Shown piece by piece: positions 22,707-34,837 of a stretch of 64,000 nt of DNA. The translations under genes were made by a program, and so were the position numbers. Source of the DNA: Doris montereyensis (Eukaryota > Mollusca > Gastropoda > Nudibranchia > Dorididae); assembly GCA_037039925.1 (NCBI GenBank), contig JAXRKP010000007.1, positions 190,001-254,000 of the forward strand. The letters run 5' to 3'. The notes beneath the pieces are model-generated. The model searched no databases and was not told where the DNA came from. It saw only the letters and a program-made list of their open reading frames with translations. Each line of letters opens with the position of its first letter. Position 1 is the stretch's first letter.

Positions 22707-23829
22707 CTACAAGTCTGGACCGTCAAAGGTTTTTTCGCTACTGCCGTTTGTAAGGCCGAGTTGGAAGCCACACTCAACGTTGCACTCGCCTTCCACCTTG
22801 CCCACCACCGGAGGGACAGCATCAAGCTCACCGCTGTGTTTACTGACTTCCTCTCTCTCTCGTCATTGTCAACACTGTTTTCGGCACCCAACTCATTATC
22901 ACCACTACTGCTAGTCCTATTCAAATCTCTATCACTACCAGCATCCACTTCGACTGTCAATTCATCACCATTCGTAGGAATTGAAGTTCCACTAGTCCGA
23001 TCACTTAAGCTTACTACCACTGCAAATTTCGTCAGACACACTGTTTACAGGGGAGTCTGTTCTTAGGAGCACGGCTATCTTCAAACGGTGAAGTTCTTGC
23101 AATTTCGTTACTAGGATGGGTATTGGAAACTTCTATTGAACTGGATATTTCGTGTGAATTATGCTCCACCTCTAAGCTGTTGGAGGCATGGACTGAAGTT
23201 CTCTCCTCTGACAGGGGAGATAAATGGCTCGGGGATGGAGCTGTCACTTCCGACTTAGCTGTGATAGGGTCCTGGTCGGGCTTGACCAAAATGTTAGAAT
23301 CCTGAATTGGCAAATCTCCCGATGGAAAGTCTGTGGCATCAACGGATGCATCGTCTTCTTCTTGAGTTTGCATACCTGAGTCAGGGAGTGACCTTGAAGT
23401 CGGGAGGACTTTGAGTGTCGAGGATGTGTGAGAGCCTGTCAAGCAGAAATCGCTTAACAGCCCAGATGTCGACGCATCAGCAGGGTTGTCAACGTTTCCG
23501 AATTCTTGTGCAATGAAGTTTCTTTGAGGTCCTTGATGAGCTGCTTGAAGGGGACAGCTGAAGCGTGGGCTGTGGCGTTGACCAACTCGTTTGGACATCT
23601 GGCTGTGGTATGGGCGTGGCATGGGACGAAGGTTCCTCCTTGATATCCAGGGTCAACCCACCAGGCTCCACAGAGATCTGTGACGTCGTGAGCAGCTGAT
23701 TTTCTTCCTGGAGACGAGTTATCTGCTCCCTGGCTTCTTTTGAGCTGCTGTTGCAACATGAGGATCATCCCTTGCATGCTTTCCACGCCCTCCTCCAGTT
23801 CACCAACAAATTCGTCCAGTTCTGAGAAA
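22707..23829 (-). CDS. WTAP: WTAP homologue, last coding exon (exon 7), frameshifted
   Basis: WTAP (Drosophila Fl(2)d) is the regulatory subunit that brings the METTL3-METTL14 m6A methyltransferase to nuclear speckles. This exon holds the end of its coiled coil and the disordered tail. It follows an acceptor (TTACTTTCTCAG on the minus strand) and begins ELDEFVGELEEGVESMQGMI then LMLQQQLK. Human WTAP has a closely matching DELNDFI-QLDEEVEGMQ and LQQQLK segment. After LK the frame breaks at a four-A run (23738-23741). With one A removed it reads EAREQITRLQEENQLL. The rest is a Ser/Thr/Pro/Asp-rich tail spread over at least two more frame changes (near 23.53 kb and between 23.05 and 22.87 kb). 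The best final frame ends NGSSEKTFDGPDL with a stop at 22707-22709. Tails of this family are poorly conserved, so its exact reading is uncertain. Confidence 0.85.
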
Positions 23830-24026
23830 GTAACAAGAAAACAAGAATTAGCAATGTAGGAATGTTTGAGACATAATTTACATGACAATAGCAGTCTACC
23901 CATGTTGCAAACAAAAATCTTATCATGCAAGACCGAATAAAGTCAATTCCACCACCACGTAACTTCTGCCAGTAAAAAAGGTTTCCTTTGAAATTGTTAC
24001 AACCATACACTCAAAAGAAGCTGATT

Positions 24027-24165
24027 GCTGATTGATTGAAATTCATCCTGTCCACCATACATATACGGTGATCTCAAGGTCAAGTAAGAGAAACGGCAAG
24101 ATAAAAGTGAGGTGAGAAAGCAAAAAGGAAAGAAGTAAAACCTACCACCACCAAAAGACTACTGC
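24027..24165 (+). repeat. R1 repeat, near full length
   Basis: It has GATTGAAATTCATCCTGTCC, ACCATACATATACGGTGATC and GGAAAGAAGTAAAACCTACC in order, in the WTAP intron between exons 6 and 7. Confidence 0.75.
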
Positions 24166-24329
24166 TCAGTTTAAACACCTAAAACATGTACCAGATGTTC
24201 ACACCAACTTTTGGGCTCTTTGGGGTAACACTTTCCCACACACAAAACAATGTATGTAGGGATCTAACTTCATTCAAGGGAACAATCATGCCAACACACA
24301 AACACATGGTTTTTCTTGTTCAACGGAAG

Positions 24330-24810
24330 CATATCCTATTTATCATGTGCAGTGATCGCAGGGTAAATTAAGGACGGGGACTCAGTAGTCCAGAGGCAAG
24401 GTGTCAGTGTCTCAACCCAAAGGTAGTGGGTTCAACCCAGCCAACGGTTGAAAATTTTTCTTGAGTTTTGTCAAAAACAATCTACCCCCTGGTCCAGGAA
24501 GGTGGATCGGTGACTAGTCCCACATCGGAGACGGACGATAAAAGGCGGTCCCTCATGCAGATCACAACACTCTGTGCGCATCAAAGATCCTTGGCGGTTT
24601 ACAGGGCAGTCAGAGCATACCTTTAAAAAACTTACCAAAAAAACTCAGAGATCACCTTAGTTGTGGATGTAGGTAAATCAAAATCAAAATCAAATCAAAT
24701 GAATTAAGAAGGCACAGCGAGATGAAAGATAAAGATAACAGAGAAAGCGTGAAAGTGAAAGGAAAGAAGTGTGACCTACCAGCAACCCTCACCAACCACC
24801 CACCACAAAC
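24330..24810 (+). repeat. R1 copy interrupted by SINE-A
   Basis: The left half of R1 (GTGCAGTGATCGCAGGGTAA at about 24346-24365) precedes the SINE. The right half (GAATTAAGAAGGCACAGCGA, then GAAAGTGAAAGGAAAGAAGT and GACCTACCAGC) follows it. An AAATTAAG/GAATTAAG word on both sides fits a target-site duplication. Confidence 0.65.
24378..24700 (+). mobile_element. SINE-A, full length, nested in R1
   Basis: The head reads GGGGACTCAGTAGTCCAGAG (A box) and GTAGTGGGTTCAACCCAGCC (B box). The body includes GGTCCAGGAAGGTGGATCGG and GGTTTACAGGGCAGTCAGAG. The tail is a run of AAATCA units at 24674-24700. This copy gives the clearest orientation and ends of the family. Confidence 0.8.
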
Positions 24811-24836
24811 ACACATATGACCAAGATAAGGAAGTC

Positions 24837-25789
24837 TTAACCCATTGCTCTCCAGGGCGTAATGAGGTCATTTTTCCTATCCGTCTCAGCAAAGGAAATT
24901 AACTCTTGCATGATGATAACAGGGTGTCAATAAACTATCTATTTTTTCAATTACTCTTAGCTATTTCTCCTCTACTGGATACAACATATGCATCCACATT
25001 ATCTTTGACATCAATGAGTTAGTCAGACCACTCAGAAGTTGATGTTTCACGTGGACATCTCACAACCCTTTATCATCAGTAGGATTTTCCTCCATATATC
25101 CAGTTCTAGATCTGAACAGCTGTCATTCTCAAACTTAACATCAATTATCGATGACTGATTCACCATCATAATTCACATCATTGTCCTTTATGCTGCTTTA
25201 AAACATCTTCATCGCATGAGGAAGTGAGAAAAATTAAAAGCCATTTCACAGCAGTGCACACACGTGTATACGCATCAAGAAATTGTGTCTGTCTTTAAAA
25301 ATTAATGGTTCCAACAACCAGTGAAACAATTTAGACAGAGTGAATGGCTACTTTAGCTTTAATTAAATCTCTCCACTTCCTGAAGACAACAGAAGTAACG
25401 TTTCAATCGGCAGTTTCCACAGTAAATGAGCTTCAACACACACGTACTTGTACTTTTGGTATTGGGTTGTGGGCAATCCCTTTGGTATTGGGTTGTGGGC
25501 AATCCCTTTTGGTATTGGGTTGTGGGCAATCCCTTTTGGTATTGGGTTGTGGGCAATCCCTTTTGGTATTGGGTTGGGCAATCCCTTTTGGTATTGGGTT
25601 GTGGGCAATCCTTTGGTATTGGGTTGTAAGCAATCCTTTGGTATTGTTGTTTTGGTATTGGGTTGTGGGCAATCCCTTTTGGTATTGGGTTGTGGAGGCA
25701 ATCCCTTTGGTATTGGGTTGTGGGCAATCGGGTGCACTGGAGTGACCGTGGAAGGACTTTGGTGAGCCCATCAGCCAGCAATGGGTTAA
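24837..25789. mobile_element. TTAA-flanked MITE-like element, 0.95 kb, with internal minisatellite
   Basis: The left end is TTAACCCATTGCTCTCCAGG (24837-24856). The right end is GCCAGCAATGGGTTAA (25774-25789), whose reverse complement starts TTAACCCATTGCT and matches for 13 bases. No transposase is visible. A 27-bp minisatellite lies in its right part. It sits in the WTAP intron about 100 bp from exon 6. Confidence 0.6.
25455..25735. repeat. 27-bp minisatellite, about 10 units
   Basis: The unit is GGGCAATCCCTTTTGGTATT followed by GGGTTGT, with small length variants. Five overlapping ORFs on both strands (105-140 codons) are artefacts of the array. Confidence 0.93.
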
Positions 25790-25889
25790 AATGAGTACAT
25801 GATATATCTCTGATTTACCTATCTTTAGAAATGAAGTCAATAACATGGTGAGTCAAGGCTTAGCGAAGGCATGTGTGCGTGTTACATAC

Positions 25890-26042
25890 CTTTTTGATTC
25901 TGTTTCATCTCTGTAACCAGAGCCTTTTGGAGGGTGATTTCTCCTTCTAGTCGAGACGTCCTGCCAGACGATATCATCTTGCCTAACTCTCCATTTTCCT
26001 GGAGAAGCATTCACATTTGGCCATTAGACGCATTCCGTTTGA
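25890..26042 (-). CDS. WTAP: WTAP homologue, exon 6, two 1-base deletions
   Basis: The acceptor is TTTCAG (minus strand, before 26042) and the donor is AAAAAG then GTATGT (after 25890). With one base restored in the C run at 26035-26036 and one between 26012 and 26013, it reads QTGMRLMAKCRMLLQENGEL, then GKMISSGRTSRLEGEITLQK, then ALVTEMKQNQK. This matches the central WTAP coiled coil (human: QTGKKLMAKCRMLIQENQEL). The corrected length of 155 bases links phase 2 of exon 5 to phase 1 of exon 7, as the neighbours require. As written, the exon has stops in its coding frame. Confidence 0.88.
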
Positions 26043-26425
26043 CTGAAACACAGGGGAAAATAAAAGGAAGATTAGACAGAGAATAATTCACATGACATGT
26101 GCCTATATTGCATATGGGGAAACAACAGCATGCGACCTGATTTACAAATAATCATCCAAAAATCAAAGGACATAAAGTGAGAGTGTTTGCTTGCTGTACA
26201 GAACTTGGTGCCTTTAGACACCTTCCTGTCAAGAAATTCTACTTGACATTTAAATGTATGACTACATGATACATTAAATATAATATGTGTCTTCGTAATT
26301 ATAAGTAAATCAAAGTTGCCTTTATAGTTTAAACGTTAGCTGTCTGCGTTGATTACACCCAACACCTGTGATGATTCCCAGGTTTGGAAAGGCCATAAAA
26401 ACACTGAATGGTCCCTTTATAATAT

Positions 26426-26581
26426 GGTGCCCCTAACTCGAGATCTGGAGCTATGGAAATTTTGTGGTCATCTCCGGTGGAGCAGACTGCTAATGCAATC
26501 CAGCCTGCCTGTTTGAGATGTAATGGGGCTGGATTTTTTTACTAATCAATAATGCCAAACATTCATTGAGTTAGAGGCACC
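26426..26581. mobile_element. Small MITE, 156 bp
   Basis: GGTGCCCCTAACTCGA at the left and TTGAGTTAGAGGCACC at the right are inverted copies with two mismatches in 16 bases. No clear target duplication is seen. Confidence 0.5.
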
Positions 26582-27515
26582 AGCCAAACCTCAGGACATG
26601 CTGAACCAGAAATATGAAATTTCTTTCGTCTGATATAAAATTGATTTTGCAAGGACCGCCATTTTCAAGAAAAAAAATATTAATAGGCAGATGCGTAACC
26701 AAAAATAATAAAATTGACAGAAATCATCACTCAAAGCTTGTAAACAGTATGTAAAGGATAAATTTAGACTTGATCCGAGAGAAGTCTAAGGTCACTGAAT
26801 AACAACCATGAATAAAGGAAGATTGGATTAGAAAGCAAATTTATCAAGCCAATTCTTAGTCCAGCCATAGAATGAATGGTGTAAGTCCATTTTTCCAGCT
26901 CCCAGTCGGGAAAGAGTTAAGAAGAACACAGATTGGATCTATCTACTTTTACAGTTTGTGCATTTAACAAAAACAATATATCTCTTTACGTCATGTCATG
27001 TGATTTCAAAGGAGTCAAGAAGAGGGGTAAAAGTAAAAAAAAACCACACAAAACAAACTCAATTAACTGTCAATTAAAAACAATGCTATAGATTTTGTAA
27101 AAATTTTGCCCCATGGATACGAAAACATCTTCACAATGAAATTATACATTTAAGATAAAAATAAACCTTTAAATTTAAGCATGTATATGTAGACATACTT
27201 GATACACACACGACTCCTAATAGCTAAAGTTCAAAACAGAGGCAAATTTTTCTATTTTTACACAAAAGAATTGAATATACGGTGTGTATATATATATATT
27301 ATATCCAATTTCCTGTTATCTCTTAAAAAAGAGGCATAACTCGGAGGAGCCCTTCATCCGCATCACACTCTCTCTCTCATCCAGCATGCTAAGCTCTGGT
27401 TTCAAGAACAGTCAAGTATTTCAGCTTTTAAAAAGTGTGTATCATGCGCAAGGGTGATGCACTTATTAAAATAGTTCTGCTTGAGCCTACTTAAATTTAA
27501 AGTTCTTTTCAGAAG
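26582..27515. other. WTAP intron sequence, nothing recognised
   Basis: AT-rich, no coding signature. GGGAAAGAGTTAA at about 26909-26921 looks like one end of a TTAA element, but no partner was found upstream. Confidence 0.4.
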
Positions 27516-27516
27516 A

Positions 27517-27800
27517 TGACTGGTTGATTGAAATGTACCCCGTCCACCATAATATATATATGCAGTGATTTGAGGGTAAATTTTAAAAGAGGGAGCAGCA
27601 AGACGATGAAGAGGAAAGGAAAGAAGTAGGACCTATCACAGAAAAACCCACTAACTGCCCACACATAGATTTGTTTATTTCTTTCAATCTGACTAAACAT
27701 TGTCCACCAGATGTGGTTATCTCAGAGTGAATTAAAAAGGAACCAGCAAGATGAAAATCATGTGAAAGAGTGAAGGAAAAAAGTAGGACCTACCAGTAGT
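27517..27800 (+). repeat. Two adjacent R1 repeats
   Basis: Copy one (about 27517-27660) has GATTGAAATGTACCCCGTCC and GGAAAGAAGTAGGACCTATC. Copy two (about 27685-27800) has ATTGTCCACCAGATGTGG, GAACCAGCAAGATGAAAATC and GTAGGACCTACCAG. Confidence 0.75.
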
Positions 27801-28439
27801 GATCACTCTACAGTAGTCGATAAAAGCACTTCATAGAAGCACACTCTGCATAAACACATGCCGCCGACCAAATTTTACTATATAATAAAAGTGTTCTCAT
27901 AAACACGGTATGCATAAAAGCATGCTTTTTTCTGCGCCCAAAGAGCATGCATTTATCCAGCGACTACTGTAACAGACCACACACAGAAATAGAATCTAAA
28001 GACTTGCATACATACTTTTAAGTTCTTTCTCTCTTTAACAATGACACTGCCTCTTTGTCCTTAATTCACAGACAAGAAAGACAATTACATACAACCTACG
28101 TCCCAGTGAAAACACAATTGTAAGCCGCAAAAGACGGATTAACAACAAGTGTTACATTTACAGTATGATCAGAAAAATTTGACATACCCTTTGCATAGCA
28201 ATTGCTTGACAGCCCGTGATAATTTAACACATATCAAACTAACCTCTGTACAACAATAAAGTGGTGAAAAATATGTCGATGGCTGGCCATTCTGGCGAAG
28301 TGCGACAAAAATTATGTAAACTCAGAATGGTATCTCCAGACTTTCATCCCAACCCCTCAAAGTCTCTGCTGAAGGCTCAAGTTTTCTTTTAACAAAAATT
28401 ACCAATGAGTCCTCATACGTAAGTACTTGTCAAGGTAAA

Positions 28440-28625
28440 TATTGGCTTATGGGCTCCCCCCCCCAATACTGGCCCCCCCCTCCCCCCCCCAATACTGGCT
28501 TATGGGCTCAAAGCCCCCCCCCCAATACTGGCTTATGGGCTCAAAGCCCCCCCCAATACTGGCTTATGGGCTCAAAGCCCCCCCCCCCCCCCAATACTGG
28601 CTTATGGGATCAAAGCCCCCCCCCC
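28440..28625. repeat. C-rich minisatellite, about 31-bp units
   Basis: About five units of AATACTGGCTTATGGGCTCA and AAGC are joined by C runs of 7-14. Poly-C length is probably unreliable in assembly. Confidence 0.9.
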
Positions 28626-28984
28626 ACAGACAAAAACCGCGGACCAAATACGTTCTTTGCATACTGGTTGGCAGCTATGTCTTTGGTACACATGAAATAT
28701 AATTCTAACATGAGAACCCTCACAAAACAATACTAATCACAAAGCTTGAAGACAGCACAGAAAACAAAAACGCACAGCAGGAATCTTTCATTTAACCAAA
28801 GAACGAAGAAACATTATATTCAGATTCAAGCTGACTACACAAACAAACATACACATATAGACAAAATCGACCTATTTATACCATGAGAGCATGCTTTACT
28901 TCTTGTCTGCTAGTTTCTTCTTGTGTGTGATTTGTTTTTCTTTTTGTTGCGTTTGAAGATTGTCCCATCCCTCATTTCAAATCT

Positions 28985-29450
28985 ATCTCAGGGTGAATTA
29001 AAAGTAAGAGGTTTGTTTCAACTGAAATTTACCGTCCTCCACAATATTAATTGCAGTAATCTCAGGAGAATTAACAAGAAACAGCTGGATGAAAACTAGA
29101 GGTGAAAGAGTGAAAGGAAACAAGTAGGAGCTACCAGCAGTGCCCACCAACCAGCCACCAATTCAGGGTAAACAGCAGGATAATAATAAACAGATGTAGG
29201 AAACTTCAAGCAAGACCTACCAGTAGTATGGTCGGTACCCATGCTTGTGCAAGACAAGCCGATGTACAACTAGATACATGTTATTTTTTTTCGTCAACTC
29301 AAATTTATTATATTGGCCTGTTGATACAACCTATCTACCATATATGAGGTGATTTCAAGGTTACTTTGAGGAAACAGTGAGATGAAAGAAAAGGGACGGA
29401 TTTCAAAAGGGAAGAAGTAGAACTTAACAGCAGAACCCGTCAACCCTGAT
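28985..29450 (+). repeat. R1 repeat cluster
   Basis: Four whole or partial R1 copies: a short head at about 28985-29010, a near-complete unit at 29012-29160, a decayed unit at 29160-29235 (GACCTACCAGTAGT), and another at about 29325-29450 (GATACAACCTATCTACCATA, GGGAAGAAGTAGAACTTAAC). Confidence 0.7.
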
Positions 29451-30514
29451 TTGAGAGAGAAAAAAAAAGTTTGAAGGTTGTCAACTGGAAAAAAGTGGAG
29501 TTTGACTATTTAAAGTACAAGTGAAATTTGTGACAAAAATACAATTTACAGACCGCTTTGTTTACAGTTATTCCGTGAGACATGACAATTGACGGCTATG
29601 AATCCGATAGAATAATGATTCTTATTATAACTCTAAAATTGTAGTTAAGACACACTGAGCCGATGATTCTTCTCAACAATTTTTTAACAAAACGCTCCTA
29701 GTAAAAGTAAAACCTAAAGTAACTTGCAAAATCAGTTAACAATCATTTGAATCAATTCTCGGCTCCCCCCTTCTGGAGCTCTCTCCTCCCACAGATTAGA
29801 TGAGCTAGTTCACTAACGACAAAAAAGGACAAAAATTCAATATTTTTACAGTGTAATCCATGTCCTGAACTTGTTTTAAGTCCTTAAAATAGAGTTTTAA
29901 TCGCTACCAATTTCATTGAACTCAGCATATCTAAATTAGCTGGGGCAAATAGGAGAAAAAAATGTGTTCATCACATTTCATTATGATTGTCATTGAAAGT
30001 GCCATCTTGGGTTTCATTACAAAAATATGTAACAAATTATATTCAAATTTTACGTTTTTTTGTTTGAGCCCGACTTAGTTCTAACTTTGCTTGGTTCAAT
30101 ATATATCTAGCGGCATCTAGTTGTAGGGATTTTGATTCAACAAATTTTTTTTTAATATTGTTTGTAGGAACTTTTCCATTTTGGGCAAATTTCGTTAAAA
30201 AATTGAGACAATATTGAAAATCACTACAGGGTGAAATTTTATATTCTTCATTGATGCTTATACTGAAAGTGGGGCAATCCGCATTTTAAATAAAAAAGCA
30301 GACAGTAAAATAGTACGTCATTGTCAAAGAGCAACGTTTCGAGAAAATCGAACTTGTAGTTTTCCTGACTATAAATTCTAAAGCTAAGAAGAGAAAGATT
30401 GAGGAAATAATGAGGAATTTGATAAATAATAAGTGTAATAGTATTATGACTTACTTCAGTAAAAAATATGATTCTAAAAGGGATTAACTTATTTAAAATC
30501 TCAAAATTTATGTT

Positions 30515-30775
30515 TTAAGTAAAATCCTTTCCACCATATGGGATGATCTCATATTTAAGGAAAAGTTAATGGAGGAAAGAAGTAGGACCTATCAGCAGAA
30601 CTAACCACCAACTAACCACCACCGTGTATTAAATGTCTGAAGCAAGGAAGAAGGGAGGTTCTTCTCTAATGAATTAGAGACAGATTTTTTATTTGATCCC
30701 CATTTACCCACATCCACAACTAAGGTAATCTTCTTTTAAATTTTGCCCAGATTGCCTTCAGAGTCCCCCTTTACA
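30515..30775. repeat. R1 copy followed by a SINE-A fragment
   Basis: R1 (+) lies at about 30515-30625 (TTCCACCATATGGGATGATC, GTAGGACCTATCAGCAG). SINE-A tail and body (-) lie at about 30685-30775 (TTTACCCACATCCACAACTA). Confidence 0.65.
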
Positions 30776-30885
30776 AAGAGAACTGAACAATTTAAGGAAA
30801 GAAATTTATAGAAGATCAAGCTGTCAAAGGACATCCTGACTTGAGATAAAATCCCTCTTCTTTATAGATTTTGTTACATAATGGG

Positions 30886-30948
<63 letters not shown>
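30886..30948. repeat. (AT)n microsatellite
   Basis: About 31 AT units. Confidence 0.95.
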
Positions 30949-30951
<3 letters not shown>

Positions 30952-31666
30952 CTGAATTTCTCTAACTTTGAGTGCTATAAATCAGGAGCCACTGTACCCA
31001 TGACCACCATATTTAACACGTGGTTTCAAATAGTTCTTAGTGGATAAAGTATTGGATGAAATGAGTATTTGAAGTAATCAGAAAAGGATTTGTCTGCCTG
31101 TGATTGAAGAAACTTTAATTCCTCAATTTCCGGTCATTACAATAAAAAGCCCAAATAACCTCAGTATCAGTACTGATTCGATCTAATAATTGTACTCTAT
31201 ATCACCCATACTTGATACTAATGATACAGTGGTTTCTGAATTTTACCATAGTCAAAGTTCGAAAGGCCGACTTTATTATAAAGAGAAATGATAATTCACC
31301 ATTGTCTCGGGGTATGCTTGCATTTCATAAATATATACAACCTAGATGATGTTTTGTTTTGAGGAAATGTGAGAAATTAATTTTAAGCAGACTAACTCAA
31401 ATGGTTGTTGATATACACGAAAAATCTTCTCAAAGTCCATTAATTCTAGACTAAAAATAAAAGCACAAAATCTAATAAAACCTGACATGGTTATGCAGAG
31501 CTGAATTATTTTTTTTAAGATTTAAAAACAGACTAGTCCAACCAATTAGGCTGTTATAATAAGGGGATTTTTCTGGTTACTTTCTAGAGTTTTGAATTGA
31601 GGCATTTCTTTTTTTATTTCTTTACATAATTTAACCTTTTCCCAGCCCATTCTTGTTCATTTGATT

Positions 31667-32062
31667 GAAATTTACCCCATCTACCATTTGCAGTGATCTC
31701 AAGGTGAATTAAGAGGAAATTTTGTTCCATTGAAATTTACCCCATCTACCATTTGCAGCGATCTCAAGGTGAATTAAGAGGAAATCCTGTTCCATTCAAA
31801 TTTACCCCATATACCATTTGCAGCAATCTCAGGGTGAATTAAGAGGAAATCCTGTTCCATTCAAATTTACCCCATCTACCATTTGCAGAGGTCTCACTCT
31901 CAGGATGAAATAAGAAGAAACAAAAAGATGAAAGAAAGATATATGTGAAAGTGAAAGAAGTACCAATGACGCCCGCCAACCGCCCACTAAGAGGAAACAG
32001 CAAGATAAAGATAAAAAGAAAGAGGTAGGGACCTATCAACTGCACCACCAACGGCCCACTCC
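31667..32062 (+). repeat. R1 with tandemly amplified head (65-bp period)
   Basis: The first half of R1 (AAATTTACCCCATCTACCAT, TTGCAGTGATCTCAAGGTGA, ATTAAGAGGAAATCC) is repeated with a 65-base period beginning at 31667, 31732, 31797 and 31862. The last unit continues into the R1 3' half to about 31985. A further R1 3' half lies at 31988-32062. Confidence 0.8.
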
Positions 32063-34780
32063 AGCCCATTCAAAATGAAAAGACACAACAAGATAAATTT
32101 ATATTGAGGTGTACAATACAGCTTTGACTCTACAAGCAAAGTGCTTGAATGAGCATCAAAAGGAAAAGGAACAAAAACAAAGACATTATAACATATAAAT
32201 TTGATGAAAAGATAGAAAATATAGATTAGGCCTAGATGTAAGACTGGCTGTGATGAAGACAACTGGATGCTGACAAAAGACAGAAAAAGTGCTGCTTTCT
32301 AACTGTACTCACCAGAAAATGCAAAGACCACTCACTGTCACCTATGACGGCAAGGCTTTGAAGTCAGGGTCTAAAACGCATGTGTCTGGTGTAAAGGGGG
32401 GGTAACTCTGTTCAAGTTCAAATGTTAGTGGATTTCTTTCTTCCTCCCTTTTCTTTTGCCTCAACAAAGTCTGTGGGAGTTGGGTGTATACACTTTATGG
32501 TAATTATTGGCAACCAGAGGATGAGAAACTGCAGGCAAGAGTTCCGTCTGTGCAGCAACGGCGACAGGTTTTCCACACACCACAACGTAACTGAGCTGAG
32601 CAACGCTTGTTGGCCAAAAATACAAGGAGATGAAGATGGTGGTTCTGTAGATAGCTTTTGCCAAAATTGCCTATTTTTAGCCTGGCTCATGAACCATGAA
32701 AAAATATTCAATACACATACACCGGTGGCATGTGGCATATTGCTAGCGTCTTGATGTTATCTTTCAAAAATACTTACATTCCCCCATTTCAGAAAATGAG
32801 AAATCTTCTGTTTCCACGGTTGAAATTGGATTTCCATGCAAAGGATGCATTTTCCTCAGATTGCCTCAGCTCCAGATATGTATAAATTGTGTTAAGATGG
32901 TAAGACAGAAATGAAATATGTCACAACTTGAAATATACTCCTCCCTGCGAATGAGACACAAGGGGCTCACTGGAAAATACAGATTACTCTAGAACACAAG
33001 TTCAGGAAATCTTTTTCTTTTTTTTTTTAAACTGAACGAAAACAATTAATAACACTTCAAATTTCCTTTGTCGTAGGGGCAGAGTAAGATATCTGCCTTC
33101 AGCTCAGAGCTTGAGACAGAAAACCATATGGCGGAGCTTGGTCCTGCCAAAACCTTTGATGGTGCCTGACGCATTGCTCAGAGTAGGTATACAGTCAACC
33201 AGCTGTGGCCGAAACAGCCACAAGCTCCAAGAGAAATCCATGAGCATGTGAGGCTCTTCAGGATTCCTCATGAAAGATTGAAAGACACGGACATGTGGTC
33301 AGAGCACTCTGGAGTTTCATGAGATCCTCTTTTGAAAAAAACGATACGTGATGATGTGCATTTCGTTGCCATTCTTATGTTGCCGTGCTATCCACATGAC
33401 TGAAGACATGCAACTTGTTATGCATTTTCCATCGCTCCAAGACTGGTCACTGTAATGCCAGTGGCATTCTTTTCTGTATCTTGGAATAGAAAAGAATGAG
33501 GACAGAAAACCAAGGAATGACTAGGAGTTGCTCAGGGTGACAAGAACCATAGTCAGACTGTGATCTGGGCCACAGTTTTCTGCCTGGCTCAAAGAAGCAC
33601 ATTTATTTTTATCAGGCGTCTGACAGACAAGTGATTTTCTGATATAAAAAAGACTTTTAAAACAAAGAAAATACTACAAGTGTTGCACACAAAACACTAA
33701 ACACATCTAGTCGGCTCAAAGCTGAACTTGGAATTTGAGACCGAAATCTGTCCTTGGCTGAAGATTCCACAGAAAAATGTAGATTTCTGGTAAGAGTAAG
33801 AGCGGTGAGGCCTGGCAATGGTTGAACACAATAGCAAATGAAAATGGTGGGATGAATTATTTGCACCATCTCGGTTGATTTCATATTCTTTTGAATTGTC
33901 GTTGCTCCAATACAGGAAGGCACTTCATGCAGGCGCAGAAAAGAATGGCAACCTTCCAGGCAAGGAATTTATCATGTGGTGCAACGAAAGATCAACTTGC
34001 ATGTAAACGTGATCTAACACTGTTACTTTTTTCTTTCTCCAGTTTACACCAAGACACGGGTGGATTAAATACAATCTCATGTCTTTGGAATAAATGACTG
34101 GATATGAAAAAATAAAAGCACCAAAAAAATATAAACATAATGCTTTAAAAAGGAAAAAAGACAAGAAAAGAAAAAAATCGACAGACAGAGCAATATAGTA
34201 TTTATAATACGATAGTCTGACACAGAAGACAGAAGATTGGTTTTTGATTAAGTTTAAGTACAAAAAATAGAGCGAATAGAGGATGAAGTTGAAGACAGAA
34301 AAAAAGAGGACAGATCTGCACACAAAACATAAAATGAAAACAATTCAATTAATTCCACAAAGATTACAACACGAAAAGACACTCAGCCCAACGACCAAAC
34401 ATTAGCTTCTTTTTCAAAACCGTGACCAATACTCTTACATGAAAACATATTAACACCACAAACACACAGCAACTAGACACTGAAGGAGAAAGATTAGATT
34501 CATTAACGACCTCTCATTTCTACAATATTTTTCGGGTAGCTCCACTTTGCTTTACGCAAGGTAGGCAAAAGCAGTTGTAATGAAGCAACAACAAAACAGA
34601 GAAGACTGGAGTAAGGCAGCTCAGAGAGATCAACAGTTTTATCATCTGATTCTGATTTCAAAAGATGTGTACAGCAAAACAAAAACTCTAAACCATATGG
34701 AAAGACCATTGAATGAAAGTATCAATACCAGTTGGAAAAAGTATTTTTCATTACAATAGAAACATGCATTAATTAAGACT
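32063..34780. other. WTAP intron sequence, no supported gene
   Basis: Short ORFs overlap on both strands at 32418-32754, but neither shows a domain, codon pattern or splice context I can support. No repeat family is recognised apart from A-rich tracts. Confidence 0.4.
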
Positions 34781-34837
34781 TGTGGTTTGCAGAACGCAGA
34801 TGCATAGATTACTAGCCATGTGGCGATATCCTGGGAA

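Noticed and set aside
25344..25846. Overlapping ORFs on both strands with LVLGCGQS or QPNTKRDC units
   Set aside because: Artefacts of the 27-bp minisatellite.
32418..32754. Opposed ORFs of 106 and 110 codons in the WTAP intron
   Set aside because: No recognisable domain, no splice context, and equal openness on both strands suggests chance.
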